Source of the DNA: Kribbella sindirgiensis
Lineage (GTDB): Bacteria > Actinomycetota > Actinomycetes > Propionibacteriales > Kribbellaceae
Direction of reading: 5' to 3'
DNA length: 64,000 bases
Assembly (NCBI RefSeq): GCF_004331435.1
Contig: NZ_SJKA01000003.1
Coordinates: forward strand, 1-64,000
A program made the position numbers and the translations under genes. The notes under the pieces are model-generated. The model saw only the letters and a list, made by a program, of their open reading frames with translations, had not been told where the DNA came from and did no database searches. Positions within the stretch are counted from its first letter, which is position 1; each line of letters begins with the position of its first letter. This document shows, one piece after another, positions 8,588 through 17,317 of this stretch.

Positions 8588-8693
8588 GGCGGACCGCCAC
8601 CACTCACCAAGCACTGCCGGTCGGCCGTTCCTGACCCGGGCTGAGCGTGGTGCCTGCCGCAGCGCGCCGGTTGATGAGTGGTGGCGGTCCGCC
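8588..8693. repeat. 106-bp palindromic intergenic element, copy 1
   Basis: A perfect 19-bp inverted repeat (GGCGGACCGCCACCACTCA at 8588-8606, its complement at 8675-8693) encloses a non-symmetric middle containing CTGAGCGTGGT. The right arm abuts the stop codon of the flavoenzyme gene at 8694. A second copy with the same arms and middle motif is at 13101-13206. It may serve as terminator of the upstream minus-strand operon; no T-run is seen. Confidence 0.8.
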
Positions 8694-10700
8694 TCAGAGG
8701 GTGAGGGCCAGCCGGGTCGCCTGCTCGATGGCCCGTTTCGCGTCGAGTTCCGCCGCGACGTCGGCGCCGCCGATCAGGTGGACCGAGCGTCCAGGCAGGG
8801 CGTCGGCCAAGTCGCGGAGCGGTTCCTGGCCGGCGCAGATCACCACGTTGTCGACTGCCAGCACTCGCGCCTTCTCCCGCTTCGGGCCGAACGTGACATG
8901 CAGGCCTTCGTCGTCGATGCGTTCGTAGTTCACCCCGCGCAACTGCTCGACCTGCTTGTTCTTCAACGCGGCCCGGTGCACCCACCCGGTCGTCTTCCCG
9001 AGCCCGGCGCCGATCTTCCCGGCCTTGCGCTGCAGCAGATACACCTTGCGCGGCGACGGCTCCGGCTGCGGTACGGCGAGCGCACCCGGGAGCTGCGTCG
9101 GATCACCGACACCCCACTCCGCCTTCCACGCGGCGAGATCCGGCGTCGTGGTGGTCAGGAACTCGCTGACATCCACCCCAATCCCACCCGCGCCGATCAC
9201 CGCGACCGTGTCCCCGACCGGTTTCCGCTCACGGACGACCTCGACATACGAGAGCACCTTGGGGTGATCGATGCCGGGGATCGCGGGCACCCGCGGGACG
9301 ACGCCGGTCGCGAGGACGATCTCATCGAAGCTCGCCAGGTCGTCGGCGCCGGCGCGGCGGCCGAGGTGCAGCTTGACGCCGGCCAGCTCGAGCCGCCGCC
9401 GGTAGTACCTGATCGTCTCGGCGAACTCCTCCTTGCCGGGAATCTGCTGGGCGATCCCGAACTGTCCGCCGATCTCCGCGTCCGCCTCGAACAGCTCGAC
9501 GCGATGCCCGCGCTCGGCCGCCGTCACCGCCGCCGCCAGCCCGGCCGGCCCAGCGCCGACGACAGCGATGTTCTTGGTACGCCGGGTCGGCAGCAACTGC
9601 AACTCGGTCTCCCGGGCCGCCCGCGGATTGACCATGCAGCTCGCCTTCTTCTTCGCGAACACATGATCCAGACACGCCTGGTTACAGGCGATGCAGACGT
9701 TGATCTCGTCGGCCCGATCGGTCGTTGCCTTGAGCACCCACTCCGGGTCGGCCAGGAACGGGCGCGCCATGCTGACCAGGTCCGCGTCACCGCGCGCGAG
9801 GACCTCCTCCGCGACCTGCGGCAGGTTGATGCGATTCGAGGTGACGACCGGGATCTTCACGTGCGGCCTGAACGCCGCGGTCACGCTCGTGAACGCGGCG
9901 CGCGGCACCGACGTGACGATCGTCGGCACCCGCGCCTCGTGCCAGCCGATCCCGGTGTTGATGATCGACGCCCCGGCGGCCTCGATCTCTTTGCCCAGCG
10001 CAACCACGTCGTCCCAGGTCTGCCCGCCCTCGACCAGGTCGGCCATCGACAGCCGGTAGATGATCAGGAAGTCGTCGCCGACGCGTTCCCGGGTCCGCCG
10101 GACGATCTCCACCGCGAGCCGGCGCCGGTTCTCCGGGCTGCCGCCCCAGCGGTCGGTCCGCTTGTTGGTCCGCCCGGACAGGAACTGGTTGATGAAGTAC
10201 CCCTCGGACCCCATGATCTCGACGCCGTCGTACCCGGCCTCGCGGGCGAGCGCCGCGCAGTCGACGTACGCCTGGATCTGCCGGCGGACGCCGCGGTCGG
10301 ACAGGGCGCGCGGCTTGAAGGGGTTGATCGGGGCCTTCAGGGCGGAGGCCGAGACGCTGAACGGGTGGTACGAGTACCGGCCGGCGTGCAGGATCTGGAG
10401 CGCGATCCGGCCGCCCTCGGCGTGCACGGCATCGGTGAGCAGCCGGTGCTTGCGCGCCTGCCTGCGGTTGGTCAGCCGCGACCCGAAGGGTGTCAGCCAG
10501 CCGGTGCGGTTGGGGGCGTAGCCGCCGGTCACCATCAGGCCGACGCCGCCGCGCGCACGCTCCGCGAAGTACGCCGCCAGCTTGGGCAGATCGCTCAACC
10601 GATCCTCGAGCCCGGTGTGCATCGACCCCATGATGACCCGGTTCGGCAACACGACATGGCCGAGATCGAGCGGCTCCAGCAGGTGCGGATAGGCAGTCAT
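8694..10700 (-). CDS. 2,4-dienoyl-CoA reductase-like FMN/FAD/Fe-S oxidoreductase
   Basis: The 668-aa protein has an Old Yellow Enzyme barrel at the N-terminus (residues about 5-330), the iron-sulfur cysteines in CIACNQACLD and the later KKASCMVNPRA, then GAGPAGLAAAVTAAERG and GAGGIGVDVSEF for FAD and NADPH. This is the layout of FadH and related trimethylamine or enoate reductases; the true substrate is uncertain. The ATG at 10700 follows AAGGACAACCG and overlaps the PadR stop as ATGA, so the pair is translationally coupled. Upstream in-frame ATGs fall inside padR. Confidence 0.93.
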   Translation of the reverse strand: MTAYPHLLEPLDLGHVVLPNRVIMGSMHTGLEDRLSDLPKLAAYFAERARGGVGLMVTGGYAPNRTGWLTPFGSRLTNRRQARKHRLLTDAVHAEGGRIALQILHAGRYSYHPFSVSASALKAPINPFKPRALSDRGVRRQIQAYVDCAALAREAGYDGVEIMGSEGYFINQFLSGRTNKRTDRWGGSPENRRRLAVEIVRRTRERVGDDFLIIYRLSMADLVEGGQTWDDVVALGKEIEAAGASIINTGIGWHEARVPTIVTSVPRAAFTSVTAAFRPHVKIPVVTSNRINLPQVAEEVLARGDADLVSMARPFLADPEWVLKATTDRADEINVCIACNQACLDHVFAKKKASCMVNPRAARETELQLLPTRRTKNIAVVGAGPAGLAAAVTAAERGHRVELFEADAEIGGQFGIAQQIPGKEEFAETIRYYRRRLELAGVKLHLGRRAGADDLASFDEIVLATGVVPRVPAIPGIDHPKVLSYVEVVRERKPVGDTVAVIGAGGIGVDVSEFLTTTTPDLAAWKAEWGVGDPTQLPGALAVPQPEPSPRKVYLLQRKAGKIGAGLGKTTGWVHRAALKNKQVEQLRGVNYERIDDEGLHVTFGPKREKARVLAVDNVVICAGQEPLRDLADALPGRSVHLIGGADVAAELDAKRAIEQATRLALTL

Positions 10701-11239
10701 CGGTTGTCCTTCCGGAGGGCTTCGATCACTTCGTCGCACCAGGCGACGAAGGATTCCTCAGCGCGGATGCCGCCGCGCAGTACGAGGTACTGGTGCAGTT
10801 CGCGGCCGCGCAGGCCGGACGGTTTCGGGAAGTCCCGCTGCTGGATCCCGTGGTACACCTCGAGGCGCGTCGCGTGCTCGGCCCGGTGCCGCTCGATCTC
10901 CTTGAGCACGAGGTCGACCGAGCCCAGCGAGGCGCCGCGGAGCTTCACTCCCAGGCCGTCCCGCAGTACGGCGGGATCCTCCGGCTCGGCCAGCCAGCGT
11001 GACAGCTCCGCACGCCCGGCCGCCGCGACCCGATACACCTTCTTGTCCGGGCGGCCGTCCTGGGCGATCTCGGTGTGCTTCACCCAGCCCGCCTCGTCCA
11101 TCCGCCGCAGCACCCGGTAGATCTGCTGGTGGGTGGCCGGCCAGAAGTACCCGATCGACCGGTCGAACCGCCGGGCCAGTTCGTACCCGGACCCGGCCCG
11201 CTCGGTCAGCGAAACCAGAATCGCGTGCTCCAGCGCCAT
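10697..11239 (-). CDS. PadR family transcriptional regulator
   Basis: The 180-aa regulator has the PadR winged helix at residues 1-80 (MALEHAILVSLTERAGSGYELARRF with LRRMDEAGWVKH and YRVAAAGRAEL) and a helical C-terminal dimerisation arm. PadR proteins typically respond to phenolic or lipophilic effectors. It is the first gene of an operon with the dienoyl-CoA-reductase-like enzyme, so it probably controls that enzyme and itself. TGCA-rich dyads lie 17-45 bp before its start. Confidence 0.93.
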   Translation of the reverse strand: MALEHAILVSLTERAGSGYELARRFDRSIGYFWPATHQQIYRVLRRMDEAGWVKHTEIAQDGRPDKKVYRVAAAGRAELSRWLAEPEDPAVLRDGLGVKLRGASLGSVDLVLKEIERHRAEHATRLEVYHGIQQRDFPKPSGLRGRELHQYLVLRGGIRAEESFVAWCDEVIEALRKDNR

Positions 11240-11255
11240 GCCCCGAGGCTACCTA

Positions 11256-11284
11256 TGCAACTCGTTGCACTGCACCTGATTGCA
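11256..11284. promoter_or_regulatory. Candidate PadR operator (TGCAA/TTGCA dyads)
   Basis: TGCAACTCGTTGCA (11256-11269) is followed by TGCACCTGATTGCA (11271-11284). The two 14-nt dyads share TGCA ends and lie just upstream of the PadR start codon. Binding is inferred. Confidence 0.5.
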
Positions 11285-11367
11285 TCCCAGGTCACACCAC
11301 TTGTCCGAACAAGCTTGGCCGGATTTGAGAGAATGGTTGCAGACGCCATCTATTGATCGGAGCATTC

Positions 11368-11847
11368 ATGAACCAGCACCCGACCAAGACGACGTTGCCC
11401 GGGATCGGGGTCCGGTACGACCTGGTCACCGATGCCGGCAAGCATGTCTCGGTGGTGGTGCACAACGACGGCCGGCGGTTCCTCGGGTTCCACAATCCCG
11501 AGGACGACGACGAGTGCCAGGCCAGCGTCCCGTTAGGCCAGAGCGAGGCGGCGGCGCTCGCGCAACTGCTGATCCCCGAGCCGCTCGACCCGGTCCGCGG
11601 CGAGATCGAGATCGACCTGGTCACGGAGCACATCCCGGTCACCGCCAAGTCGCCGTACTCCGGCCGGACACTCGGCGACACCCAGGCCCGCAGCCGGACC
11701 GGAGCCTCGATCGTCGCGGTCCTGCGGCGTACCGGGGCGACCCCGTCGCCGACGCCGGACTTCCGGTTCGCGATCGGCGACACGCTGGTCGTGGTCGGCA
11801 CCCGTGAGGGCGTCGACGCCGTGGCCGACCTGATCGCCGGGGGCTGA
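11368..11847 (+). CDS. KhtT-like regulatory subunit of a cation/proton antiporter
   Basis: The 159-aa soluble protein ends in an RCK_C/TrkA-C domain (about residues 70-158: SGRTLGDTQARSRTGASIVAVLRR, then PSPTPDFRFAIGDTLVVVGT). KhtT subunits bind a small ligand and gate the partner antiporter; in several Gram-positives the ligand is cyclic di-AMP. The start at 11368 has GGAGC six bases upstream; an earlier ATG at 11353 lacks one. The antiporter gene starts 2 bp after its stop. Confidence 0.88.
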   Translation: MNQHPTKTTLPGIGVRYDLVTDAGKHVSVVVHNDGRRFLGFHNPEDDDECQASVPLGQSEAAALAQLLIPEPLDPVRGEIEIDLVTEHIPVTAKSPYSGRTLGDTQARSRTGASIVAVLRRTGATPSPTPDFRFAIGDTLVVVGTREGVDAVADLIAGG

Positions 11848-11849
11848 GG

Positions 11850-13094
11850 ATGCACGAGAACATCACCGCCCTGCTGATCGAGCTGGGCGCGGTCATCCTT
11901 GCCCTCGGCATCCTCGGCCGGATCGCCGGCCGGCTCGGCTTCTCGCCGATTCCCCTTTATCTACTGGCCGGTCTCGCGTTCGGGCACGGCGGGTTGTTGC
12001 CGTTGGCAGCGAGTGAGGAGTTCGTCGCGACCGGCGCCGAGATCGGCGTGATCCTGCTGCTGTTGCTGCTCGGGCTCGAGTACACCGCGTCCGATCTCGT
12101 CGGCACGCTCAAGACGCAGTACGTCTCCGGGGCGGTCGACTTCCTGCTCAACGCGTTGCCCGGCGCTGCGGTCGCGTTGCTGCTCGGTTGGGGCCCGGTC
12201 GCGGCGGTCGCACTGGCCGGCGTCACCTGGATCTCGTCGTCCGGCGTGATCGCGAAGGTCGTCGGGGATCTCGGCCGGCTGGGTAATCGGGAAACGCCGG
12301 TGATCCTGGGGATCCTGGTACTCGAGGACCTGTCGATGGCGGTCTACCTGCCGATCCTCACCGCGCTGCTCGCCGGCGTCGGGCTGGCCGGCGGGAGCGT
12401 GACGCTCCTCATCTCACTGGGCACGGTGAGCGTGGTGCTGTTCATCGCGCTCCGGTACGGGCGGGTCATCAGCCGGGCCGTCTCCTCGGACAACCCGGAG
12501 ATGCTGCTGCTCGTCGTCCTCGGTCTCACGCTGCTCGTCGCGGGGATCGCGCAGCAGCTACAGGTGTCGGCGGCGGTCGGCGCGTTCCTGGTCGGCATCG
12601 CGTTGTCGGGTGAGGTCGCGCACGGTGCTCGTAATCTGCTCAGTCCGCTGCGTGACCTGTTCGCGGCGGTGTTCTTCGTGTTCTTCGGGTTGAGCACGGA
12701 TCCGGCGAAGATCCCGCCGGTGCTGGCGATCGCTTTCGGGCTGGCGGTGCTGACCACGCTCACCAAGATCGCCACCGGCTGGTACGCCGCTCGGCGCGCC
12801 GGCATCTCGACCGCGGGTCGCTGGCGTGCTGGCGGGACGCTGGTCGCGCGGGGCGAGTTCTCGATCGTCATCGCCGGCCTCGCGGTCGGCGTCGAACCGA
12901 AGCTCGGTCCGCTGGCCACGGCGTACGTGCTGATCCTCGTCATCCTCGGCCCGATCGCCGCCCGCTACACCGAGCCCCTGGCCCGCCGCCTCACCCGCAA
13001 GCCACACGGGCCGGCCTCGCCGCCTGGTCCGGTTGAGCCGGCTGCCGAGCGCCTCGACGACACAGCCACGGCGCCGTCGTCGCCCACTACCTGA
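11850..13094 (+). CDS. CPA2-type cation:proton antiporter (KhtU-like)
   Basis: The 414-aa membrane protein has about 12 helices and the Na+/H+ exchanger fold of the KefB/KhtU group, with ILLLLLLGLEYTASDL and VFFVFFGLSTDPAKI as family landmarks. It would exchange K+ or Na+ for protons in pH or potassium control. It lacks the cytosolic nucleotide-binding tail of Kef proteins; that regulatory job falls to the KhtT-like gene directly upstream. A palindromic element starts 6 bp past its stop. Confidence 0.93.
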   Translation: MHENITALLIELGAVILALGILGRIAGRLGFSPIPLYLLAGLAFGHGGLLPLAASEEFVATGAEIGVILLLLLLGLEYTASDLVGTLKTQYVSGAVDFLLNALPGAAVALLLGWGPVAAVALAGVTWISSSGVIAKVVGDLGRLGNRETPVILGILVLEDLSMAVYLPILTALLAGVGLAGGSVTLLISLGTVSVVLFIALRYGRVISRAVSSDNPEMLLLVVLGLTLLVAGIAQQLQVSAAVGAFLVGIALSGEVAHGARNLLSPLRDLFAAVFFVFFGLSTDPAKIPPVLAIAFGLAVLTTLTKIATGWYAARRAGISTAGRWRAGGTLVARGEFSIVIAGLAVGVEPKLGPLATAYVLILVILGPIAARYTEPLARRLTRKPHGPASPPGPVEPAAERLDDTATAPSSPTT

Positions 13095-13100
13095 GCAGTT

Positions 13101-13206
13101 GGCGGACCTCCAGCACTCACCAATCGCCGCTTGAGCCCCGATTGCGGCCGGGTCTGAGCGTGGTCCGGCTCGCAAACCGGTGATTGGTGAGTGCTGGGCG
13201 TCCGCC
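13101..13206. repeat. 106-bp palindromic intergenic element, copy 2
   Basis: Arms at 13101-13125 and 13182-13206 pair over 25 bp with two mismatches and contain AGCACTCACCAATC. The middle carries CTGAGCGTGGT, as in copy 1 at 8588-8693. The element fills the gap between two convergent genes (stops at 13094 and 13209), consistent with a bidirectional 3'-end structure. Confidence 0.85.
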
Positions 13207-13208
13207 CG

Positions 13209-13757
13209 TCAGCGAGCGCGGTTGCCGTTGGCGGCGTGTGTGACCGTCGCGGCGATTCGGCGTTCGCGTGTCTCAGGGCGTTTGGCGAGGGTGATCCATT
13301 CGAGGATCGTTCGGCGGGCCGAGGGCGGGAAGGCGCGGAAGTTCTCGTCCGCCCGCGGGTCGGCCGCCAGCGCGGCCCGCAGGTCGGGCGGAACGATCAG
13401 GTTCTGCGCGTCAGCCAGCAGATCCCACGTCCCGGTGCTCCGCGCGTGCGCCACCAGCTCCGCCCCGGCCGGCCTCATCAACCCCGCCGCCGTCAGCCGC
13501 TCGACCCGCTCGCGGTTCACCTTGCTCCAGGTACTCCGCGGATTCCGAGGCGTGAAGCACTGGTACGTCGTCCGCTCGTCCCGCCGAACCGTCTTACTGT
13601 CGATCCACCCGAAACACAGCGCATGCTCCACCGCAGCCGCCAGATTGAGCCCGTCCCGCTCCCGATGCACCACCAACCAGACCGACCGCTCGGTCCGCCC
13701 GTTGGCCTCCAGCCAGCCCCGCCACTCGCTCACATCCGCACAGCTCAAGCTCTCCAT
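13209..13757 (-). CDS. YdeI/OmpD-associated family protein
   Basis: The 182-aa protein matches the YdeI/OmpD-associated family: EWRGWLEANGRTERSVWLVVHR at the start, then CFGWIDSKTVRRDERTTYQCFTPRNPRSTWSK, and a C-terminal PPSARRTILEWITLAKRPETR segment. Its biochemical role is not established; some relatives are linked to bacteriocin or stress protection. It lies about 27 bp after ogt on the same strand and may be the last gene of the alkylation-repair operon. An ATG four codons earlier (13769) is also possible. Confidence 0.88.
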   Translation of the reverse strand: MESLSCADVSEWRGWLEANGRTERSVWLVVHRERDGLNLAAAVEHALCFGWIDSKTVRRDERTTYQCFTPRNPRSTWSKVNRERVERLTAAGLMRPAGAELVAHARSTGTWDLLADAQNLIVPPDLRAALAADPRADENFRAFPPSARRTILEWITLAKRPETRERRIAATVTHAANGNRAR

Positions 13758-13784
13758 GCCCACCAGCATGCGCCGAATAAGTGC

Positions 13785-14291
13785 TCACCCAATGAGCAGT
13801 TTTTCTCCCCGTTCATGATCGAGCAGCGCCCGCTTCCGCTCGATCCCACCGCCGTACCCGGTCAGGTTCCCGGTAGAGCCCACCAACCGATGGCACGGCA
13901 CGATGATGCTCACCGGGTTCTTCCCGTTCGCGAGCCCAACCGCCCGCGCCGATCCCGGCTTCAACCCGAGCACCTCCGCAAGACCGCCGTACGTCGTGGT
14001 CGTCCCGAACGGGATGTCCTGCAGCGCAGACCAGACCTCCCGCTGGAACGGCGTACCGGCAAGCCGCAGCCGCACCTCGAAGCTCGTGCGGCCGTGATGA
14101 AAGTACTCGTCCAACTGCACGGCGACCGAAGGAAAGGCCGAGTCGTCGCGCTCACCGAATCCCGCCTGCTCCGGGCGGTAGCGCTGCCGGTCCATGTACA
14201 GCCCCGTCAACTCGCCCGCATCGGTGCCCACCAGGGTGAGCGGACCGAGCGGGCTGTCGACGACGGCGTACGTCACCGGGTGGACTCCCAT
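13785..14291 (-). CDS. ogt: Methylated-DNA-[protein]-cysteine S-methyltransferase
   Basis: The 168-aa Ogt-type suicide enzyme transfers the methyl group from O6-methylguanine in DNA to its active cysteine. The catalytic motif IIVPCHRLVG is present near residues 135-144, preceded by the helix-turn-helix GTTTTYGGLAEVLGLKPGSARAVG that grips DNA. It overlaps the upstream acetyltransferase gene by 19 bp and follows the Ada-AlkA fusion in one operon. Unlike E. coli Ada, this activity is on a separate protein. Confidence 0.95.
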   Translation of the reverse strand: MGVHPVTYAVVDSPLGPLTLVGTDAGELTGLYMDRQRYRPEQAGFGERDDSAFPSVAVQLDEYFHHGRTSFEVRLRLAGTPFQREVWSALQDIPFGTTTTYGGLAEVLGLKPGSARAVGLANGKNPVSIIVPCHRLVGSTGNLTGYGGGIERKRALLDHERGEKLLIG

Positions 14292-14827
14292 TGCGCGCGA
14301 TCGATCCGGTAGAGCACGTGCCGCTGCAGCCGGTGGCCGTCCGCGATCCGGGGATGGTCGAAGTCACCGGGCTCGTCGTGCACCATGCCGATCCGCTGCA
14401 TGACGCGCTGCGACGGCACGTTCGGCGTGGCGGTGAACGACACGATCTCGTCCAGTCCGCCCGGACCGAACCCGTGCGCTAGCGCCGCCCGGGCCGCCTC
14501 GGTCGCGTAACCGTTGCCCCAGGCCCCCTTCGCGAGCCGCCAGCCGATCTCCACGGCCGGCATGAAGTGCGCCTCGAAACTCGGCACCGACAGCCCGGTG
14601 AACCCGATGAACTCACCGGTGTCCCGTACCTCCACCGCCCACAGTCCCCAGCCGCGCTCGTCGATCATCGGAATGCTCCGGTCGATCAGCCCGTCGCTCT
14701 GCTCCCGCGTCTGCGGCGCCGGGAAGTGCTCCATCACGGCCGGATCCGCGTTCAGCGCGGCGAACGGCTCCCGGTCGGAGTCGCGCCAGTTGCGCAGCAG
14801 CAGCCGGTCGGTGGTCAGTTCGGTCAT
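14273..14827 (-). CDS. GNAT family N-acetyltransferase (RimJ/RimL type)
   Basis: The 184-aa enzyme shows the RimJ/RimL-type GNAT layout: TDRLLLRNWRDSDREPFAALN at the start, WAVEVRDTGEFIGFTGL in the core, EIGWRLAKGAWGNGYATEAARAAL binding acetyl-CoA, and NVPSQRVMQRIGM near the end. The acceptor is unknown. It sits between an alkylation-repair glycosylase fusion (stop 2 bp upstream) and ogt (19-bp overlap). The start is the ATG at 14827; the longer reading frame runs into the upstream gene. Confidence 0.9.
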   Translation of the reverse strand: MTELTTDRLLLRNWRDSDREPFAALNADPAVMEHFPAPQTREQSDGLIDRSIPMIDERGWGLWAVEVRDTGEFIGFTGLSVPSFEAHFMPAVEIGWRLAKGAWGNGYATEAARAALAHGFGPGGLDEIVSFTATPNVPSQRVMQRIGMVHDEPGDFDHPRIADGHRLQRHVLYRIDRAQWESTR

Positions 14828-14829
14828 CG

Positions 14830-16314
14830 TCACTCCGTGGGGATCTTGTTGATCGCATGGTCGCCGGTGGCCCACAGGTACTGCACGGCGTACGCACGCC
14901 AAGGCCGCCACGCGCGGGCGTGGTCGGTCAGGAGTTTGGGGGCCTCGGGCAAGCCTAGGTCACGGGCGGCGTACCGGATACCGAGATCGCTGGCCACGAA
15001 GGCGTCCGGGTCGCCGAGCGCGCGCATCGCGATCGACTCCACGGTCCACGGCCCGATGCCGGGCAGCGTGGCCAGCTGCTCCCGCGCGCGGTCCCAGTCG
15101 GCGCCGGCGCCCAGATCGATCTCCCCCGCGGCGAGCGTCGCGATCAGCGTGGTGAGCGTCGTACGGCGGGACTTCGGGAACGCCAGCGTCTCCGGGTCGA
15201 GCTCGGCGAGCGCCTGCATCGTCGGGAACAGATGTGTGAGCCCACCGGCCGCGTCCTCGATCGGCTCGCCGTGCTGCAGTACCAGGCGATGCGCGTGCGT
15301 CCGCGCCGCCGCGGTCGACACCTGCTGGCCGAGCACCGCGCGGATGGCGAACTCCTCGCCGTCGACCGTGTGCGGGACCCGGCGGCCGGGTGCCTTCGCG
15401 ATCAGCGGAGCGAGCACCGGATCGGCGCCGAGCAGGTCGTCGACCGCGACCGGGTCCGCGTCGAGGTCGAGCATCCGGCGGCAACGGCTGATCGCGATCG
15501 CGAGGTCGCGCTGGTCGGTGAGCGAGAGTTGGCAGGCGATGTGGTCCGGCATCGGCCGCAGGGCGACGACACCGTGGCCGTGCGGGAGCCGCAGAGTGCG
15601 GCGGTAGTGGCCGTCGCGCCACTCCTCGACGCCTGGTACGCCGGTGGCGATCAGGTGACCGAACAGGTTGTCGGGCGTCAACGGGGCGCGGAACGGGAGC
15701 CGGAGCGAGATCGTGCCGGGCGCGGTGGACGTCGTACCTCGACGGGCTCGGCGGCGCAGCTCCGTCGGCGCGAGCGCGAAGACCTCCTGCACGGTTTCGT
15801 TGAAGGTCCGCACGCTGGAGAAGCCGGCAGCGAACGCCACGTCCGCCATCTGCAGCTCACTCGTCTCGATCAGCAGCCGCGCGGTCTGCGCTCGTTGCGC
15901 CCGGGCGAGCGCGAGCGGCCCAGCGCCTAGCACGGCCTGGAGCTGGCGTTGCACCTGGCGGACGCTGTACCCGAGCTGGCCGGCCAGCCCCGGTACGCCG
16001 TCGCGGTCGACGACGCCGTCCGCGATCAGGCGCATCGCCCGGGCGACCAGGTCGGCGCGGTCGTTCCACTCGGGGGAGCCCGGGCTCGCATCGGGACGGC
16101 ACCGTTTGCAGGCGCGGAACCCGGCCTGCTGGGCGGCCGCGGCGCTCGGGTAGAACCGCATGTTCTCGACCTTCGGCGGCACCACCGGACAACTAGGCCG
16201 GCAGTAGATCTTGGTGGTCAGGACCGCCGTGAAGAACCACCCGTCGAACCGCGCGTCCTTGGACTGCACCGCCCGGACACATCGCTCCCTGCACTCGTAC
16301 ACGCCCTCCAGCAT
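14830..16314 (-). CDS. Ada-AlkA fusion: Ada metal-binding/AraC HTH plus 3-methyladenine glycosylase
   Basis: The roughly 494-aa protein has three parts. Residues about 5-75 are the Ada methyl-phosphotriester domain with cysteines in YCRPSCP and FRACKRCRPD. Residues about 85-180 are an AraC-type HTH. The C-terminal half is an AlkA-type glycosylase with the helix-hairpin-helix LATLPGIGPWTVESIAMRAL and catalytic-type aspartate just beyond (FVASDLGIRY). The Ada part senses DNA methylation and would activate this operon while the AlkA part removes alkylated bases. ATG at 16314 is preferred; a GTG at 16326 is possible. Confidence 0.93.
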   Translation of the reverse strand: MLEGVYECRERCVRAVQSKDARFDGWFFTAVLTTKIYCRPSCPVVPPKVENMRFYPSAAAAQQAGFRACKRCRPDASPGSPEWNDRADLVARAMRLIADGVVDRDGVPGLAGQLGYSVRQVQRQLQAVLGAGPLALARAQRAQTARLLIETSELQMADVAFAAGFSSVRTFNETVQEVFALAPTELRRRARRGTTSTAPGTISLRLPFRAPLTPDNLFGHLIATGVPGVEEWRDGHYRRTLRLPHGHGVVALRPMPDHIACQLSLTDQRDLAIAISRCRRMLDLDADPVAVDDLLGADPVLAPLIAKAPGRRVPHTVDGEEFAIRAVLGQQVSTAAARTHAHRLVLQHGEPIEDAAGGLTHLFPTMQALAELDPETLAFPKSRRTTLTTLIATLAAGEIDLGAGADWDRAREQLATLPGIGPWTVESIAMRALGDPDAFVASDLGIRYAARDLGLPEAPKLLTDHARAWRPWRAYAVQYLWATGDHAINKIPTE

Positions 16315-16356
16315 CCCTGCCGCCACCGACAGTTCCTAGCGAATTTGCGACATGGA

Positions 16357-16425
16357 GGTGAGCGGCACCGGCCGGTGCACCCTCACCGGTGGCGTCGCAC
16401 AGGTTATTCCCGGTGCAACGCCACC
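16357..16425. promoter_or_regulatory. Two dyads in the divergent repair/SDR promoter region
   Basis: GGTGAG (16357-16362) pairs with CTCACC (16382-16387) around GGCACCGGCCGGTGC, and GGTGGCGT (16388-16395) pairs with ACGCCACC (16418-16425). They lie in the 243-bp gap between the divergent Ada-AlkA and SDR genes. The near-palindrome GCGAATTTGC at 16340-16349 is an alternative Ada site. No clear -35/-10 pair is evident to me. Confidence 0.4.
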
Positions 16426-16557
16426 AGTGCCTGTTCAACGCCCCCGGATCCGGCTGTGCTTTGGGGTGGACAGGGGCGGGGTCGCGGAAATGCGACGGGA
16501 GGAACCGGTGGCGGATTCTCGCCAGCTTCGCCGCCGTCGCGCCGATGAACTTGAAGC

Positions 16558-17298
16558 ATGAACGAACTGCTTGGCAAGAAGGTACTGGTGACCGGCGGCA
16601 GCCGCGGGATCGGCGCGGCGACCGCGGTCGCCCTGGCGGAGGGTGGCGCGGACGTCGCGATCACCTACAACTCGTCCGCGGACGCCGCGGCGTCGGTGGT
16701 GAAGGAGATCGAGGCACTGGGGCGGCGCGGGTTCGCGTACGCGGTCGACTCGGGCGATGCGGTGGCGGTCGGTGACGGCGTACGCCGGGCCGCGGAAGCC
16801 CTTGGTGGGTTGGACATCCTGGTCAACAACGCCGGCGTCGGCGCGATCGCTCCGATCGGCGAACTGTCGCTGGAGGACGTCGACCGGGTGATCGCGGTCA
16901 ACGTCCGCGGGGCCTACGCCGCCGCGCAGGCCGCCGTACCGGAACTGTCCGACGGCGGCCGGATGATCCACCTCGGCAGCTGCGTGACCGGGCGGGTGCC
17001 CGGGCCGGGGATGACGCTGTACGCGATGAGCAAGTCCGCGATGACCGGCCTGAGCCAGAGCCTCGCCCGCGAACTCGGATCGCGCGGCATCACGTCCAAC
17101 GTCGTCCACCCCGGCCCGATCGACACCGACATGAACCCGGCCGACGGCCCCTTCGCCGCCGCCCAAATCACCAACCTGTCCCTCCCCCGCTTCGGCACGA
17201 CCGCCGAGGTAGCGGCCGCCATCACCTACCTGGCCGGCCCGAACGCCACCTACATCACCGGCACCGCCCTCACCATCGACGGCGGCCACACCGCCTGA
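16558..17298 (+). CDS. SDR family oxidoreductase (FabG-like)
   Basis: The 246-aa classical short-chain dehydrogenase has the NAD(P) motif TGGSRGIGAATAVALA (residues about 12-27), NNAGVG, a catalytic serine in LGSCVTG, and the YAMSK active site. The C-terminal LAGPNATYITGTALTIDGGH is the standard cofactor-side ending. It would reduce or oxidise a ketone/alcohol; the substrate is unknown. It is divergent from the Ada-AlkA operon and is followed by a strong inverted repeat. Confidence 0.93.
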   Translation: MNELLGKKVLVTGGSRGIGAATAVALAEGGADVAITYNSSADAAASVVKEIEALGRRGFAYAVDSGDAVAVGDGVRRAAEALGGLDILVNNAGVGAIAPIGELSLEDVDRVIAVNVRGAYAAAQAAVPELSDGGRMIHLGSCVTGRVPGPGMTLYAMSKSAMTGLSQSLARELGSRGITSNVVHPGPIDTDMNPADGPFAAAQITNLSLPRFGTTAEVAAAITYLAGPNATYITGTALTIDGGHTA

Positions 17299-17317
17299 CC
17301 CGAGCGCGCCCAGGCGT

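Noticed and set aside
8778..11120. Plus-strand open frame of 780 codons
   Set aside because: Shadow of the flavoenzyme and PadR genes; its translation has no recognisable domain.
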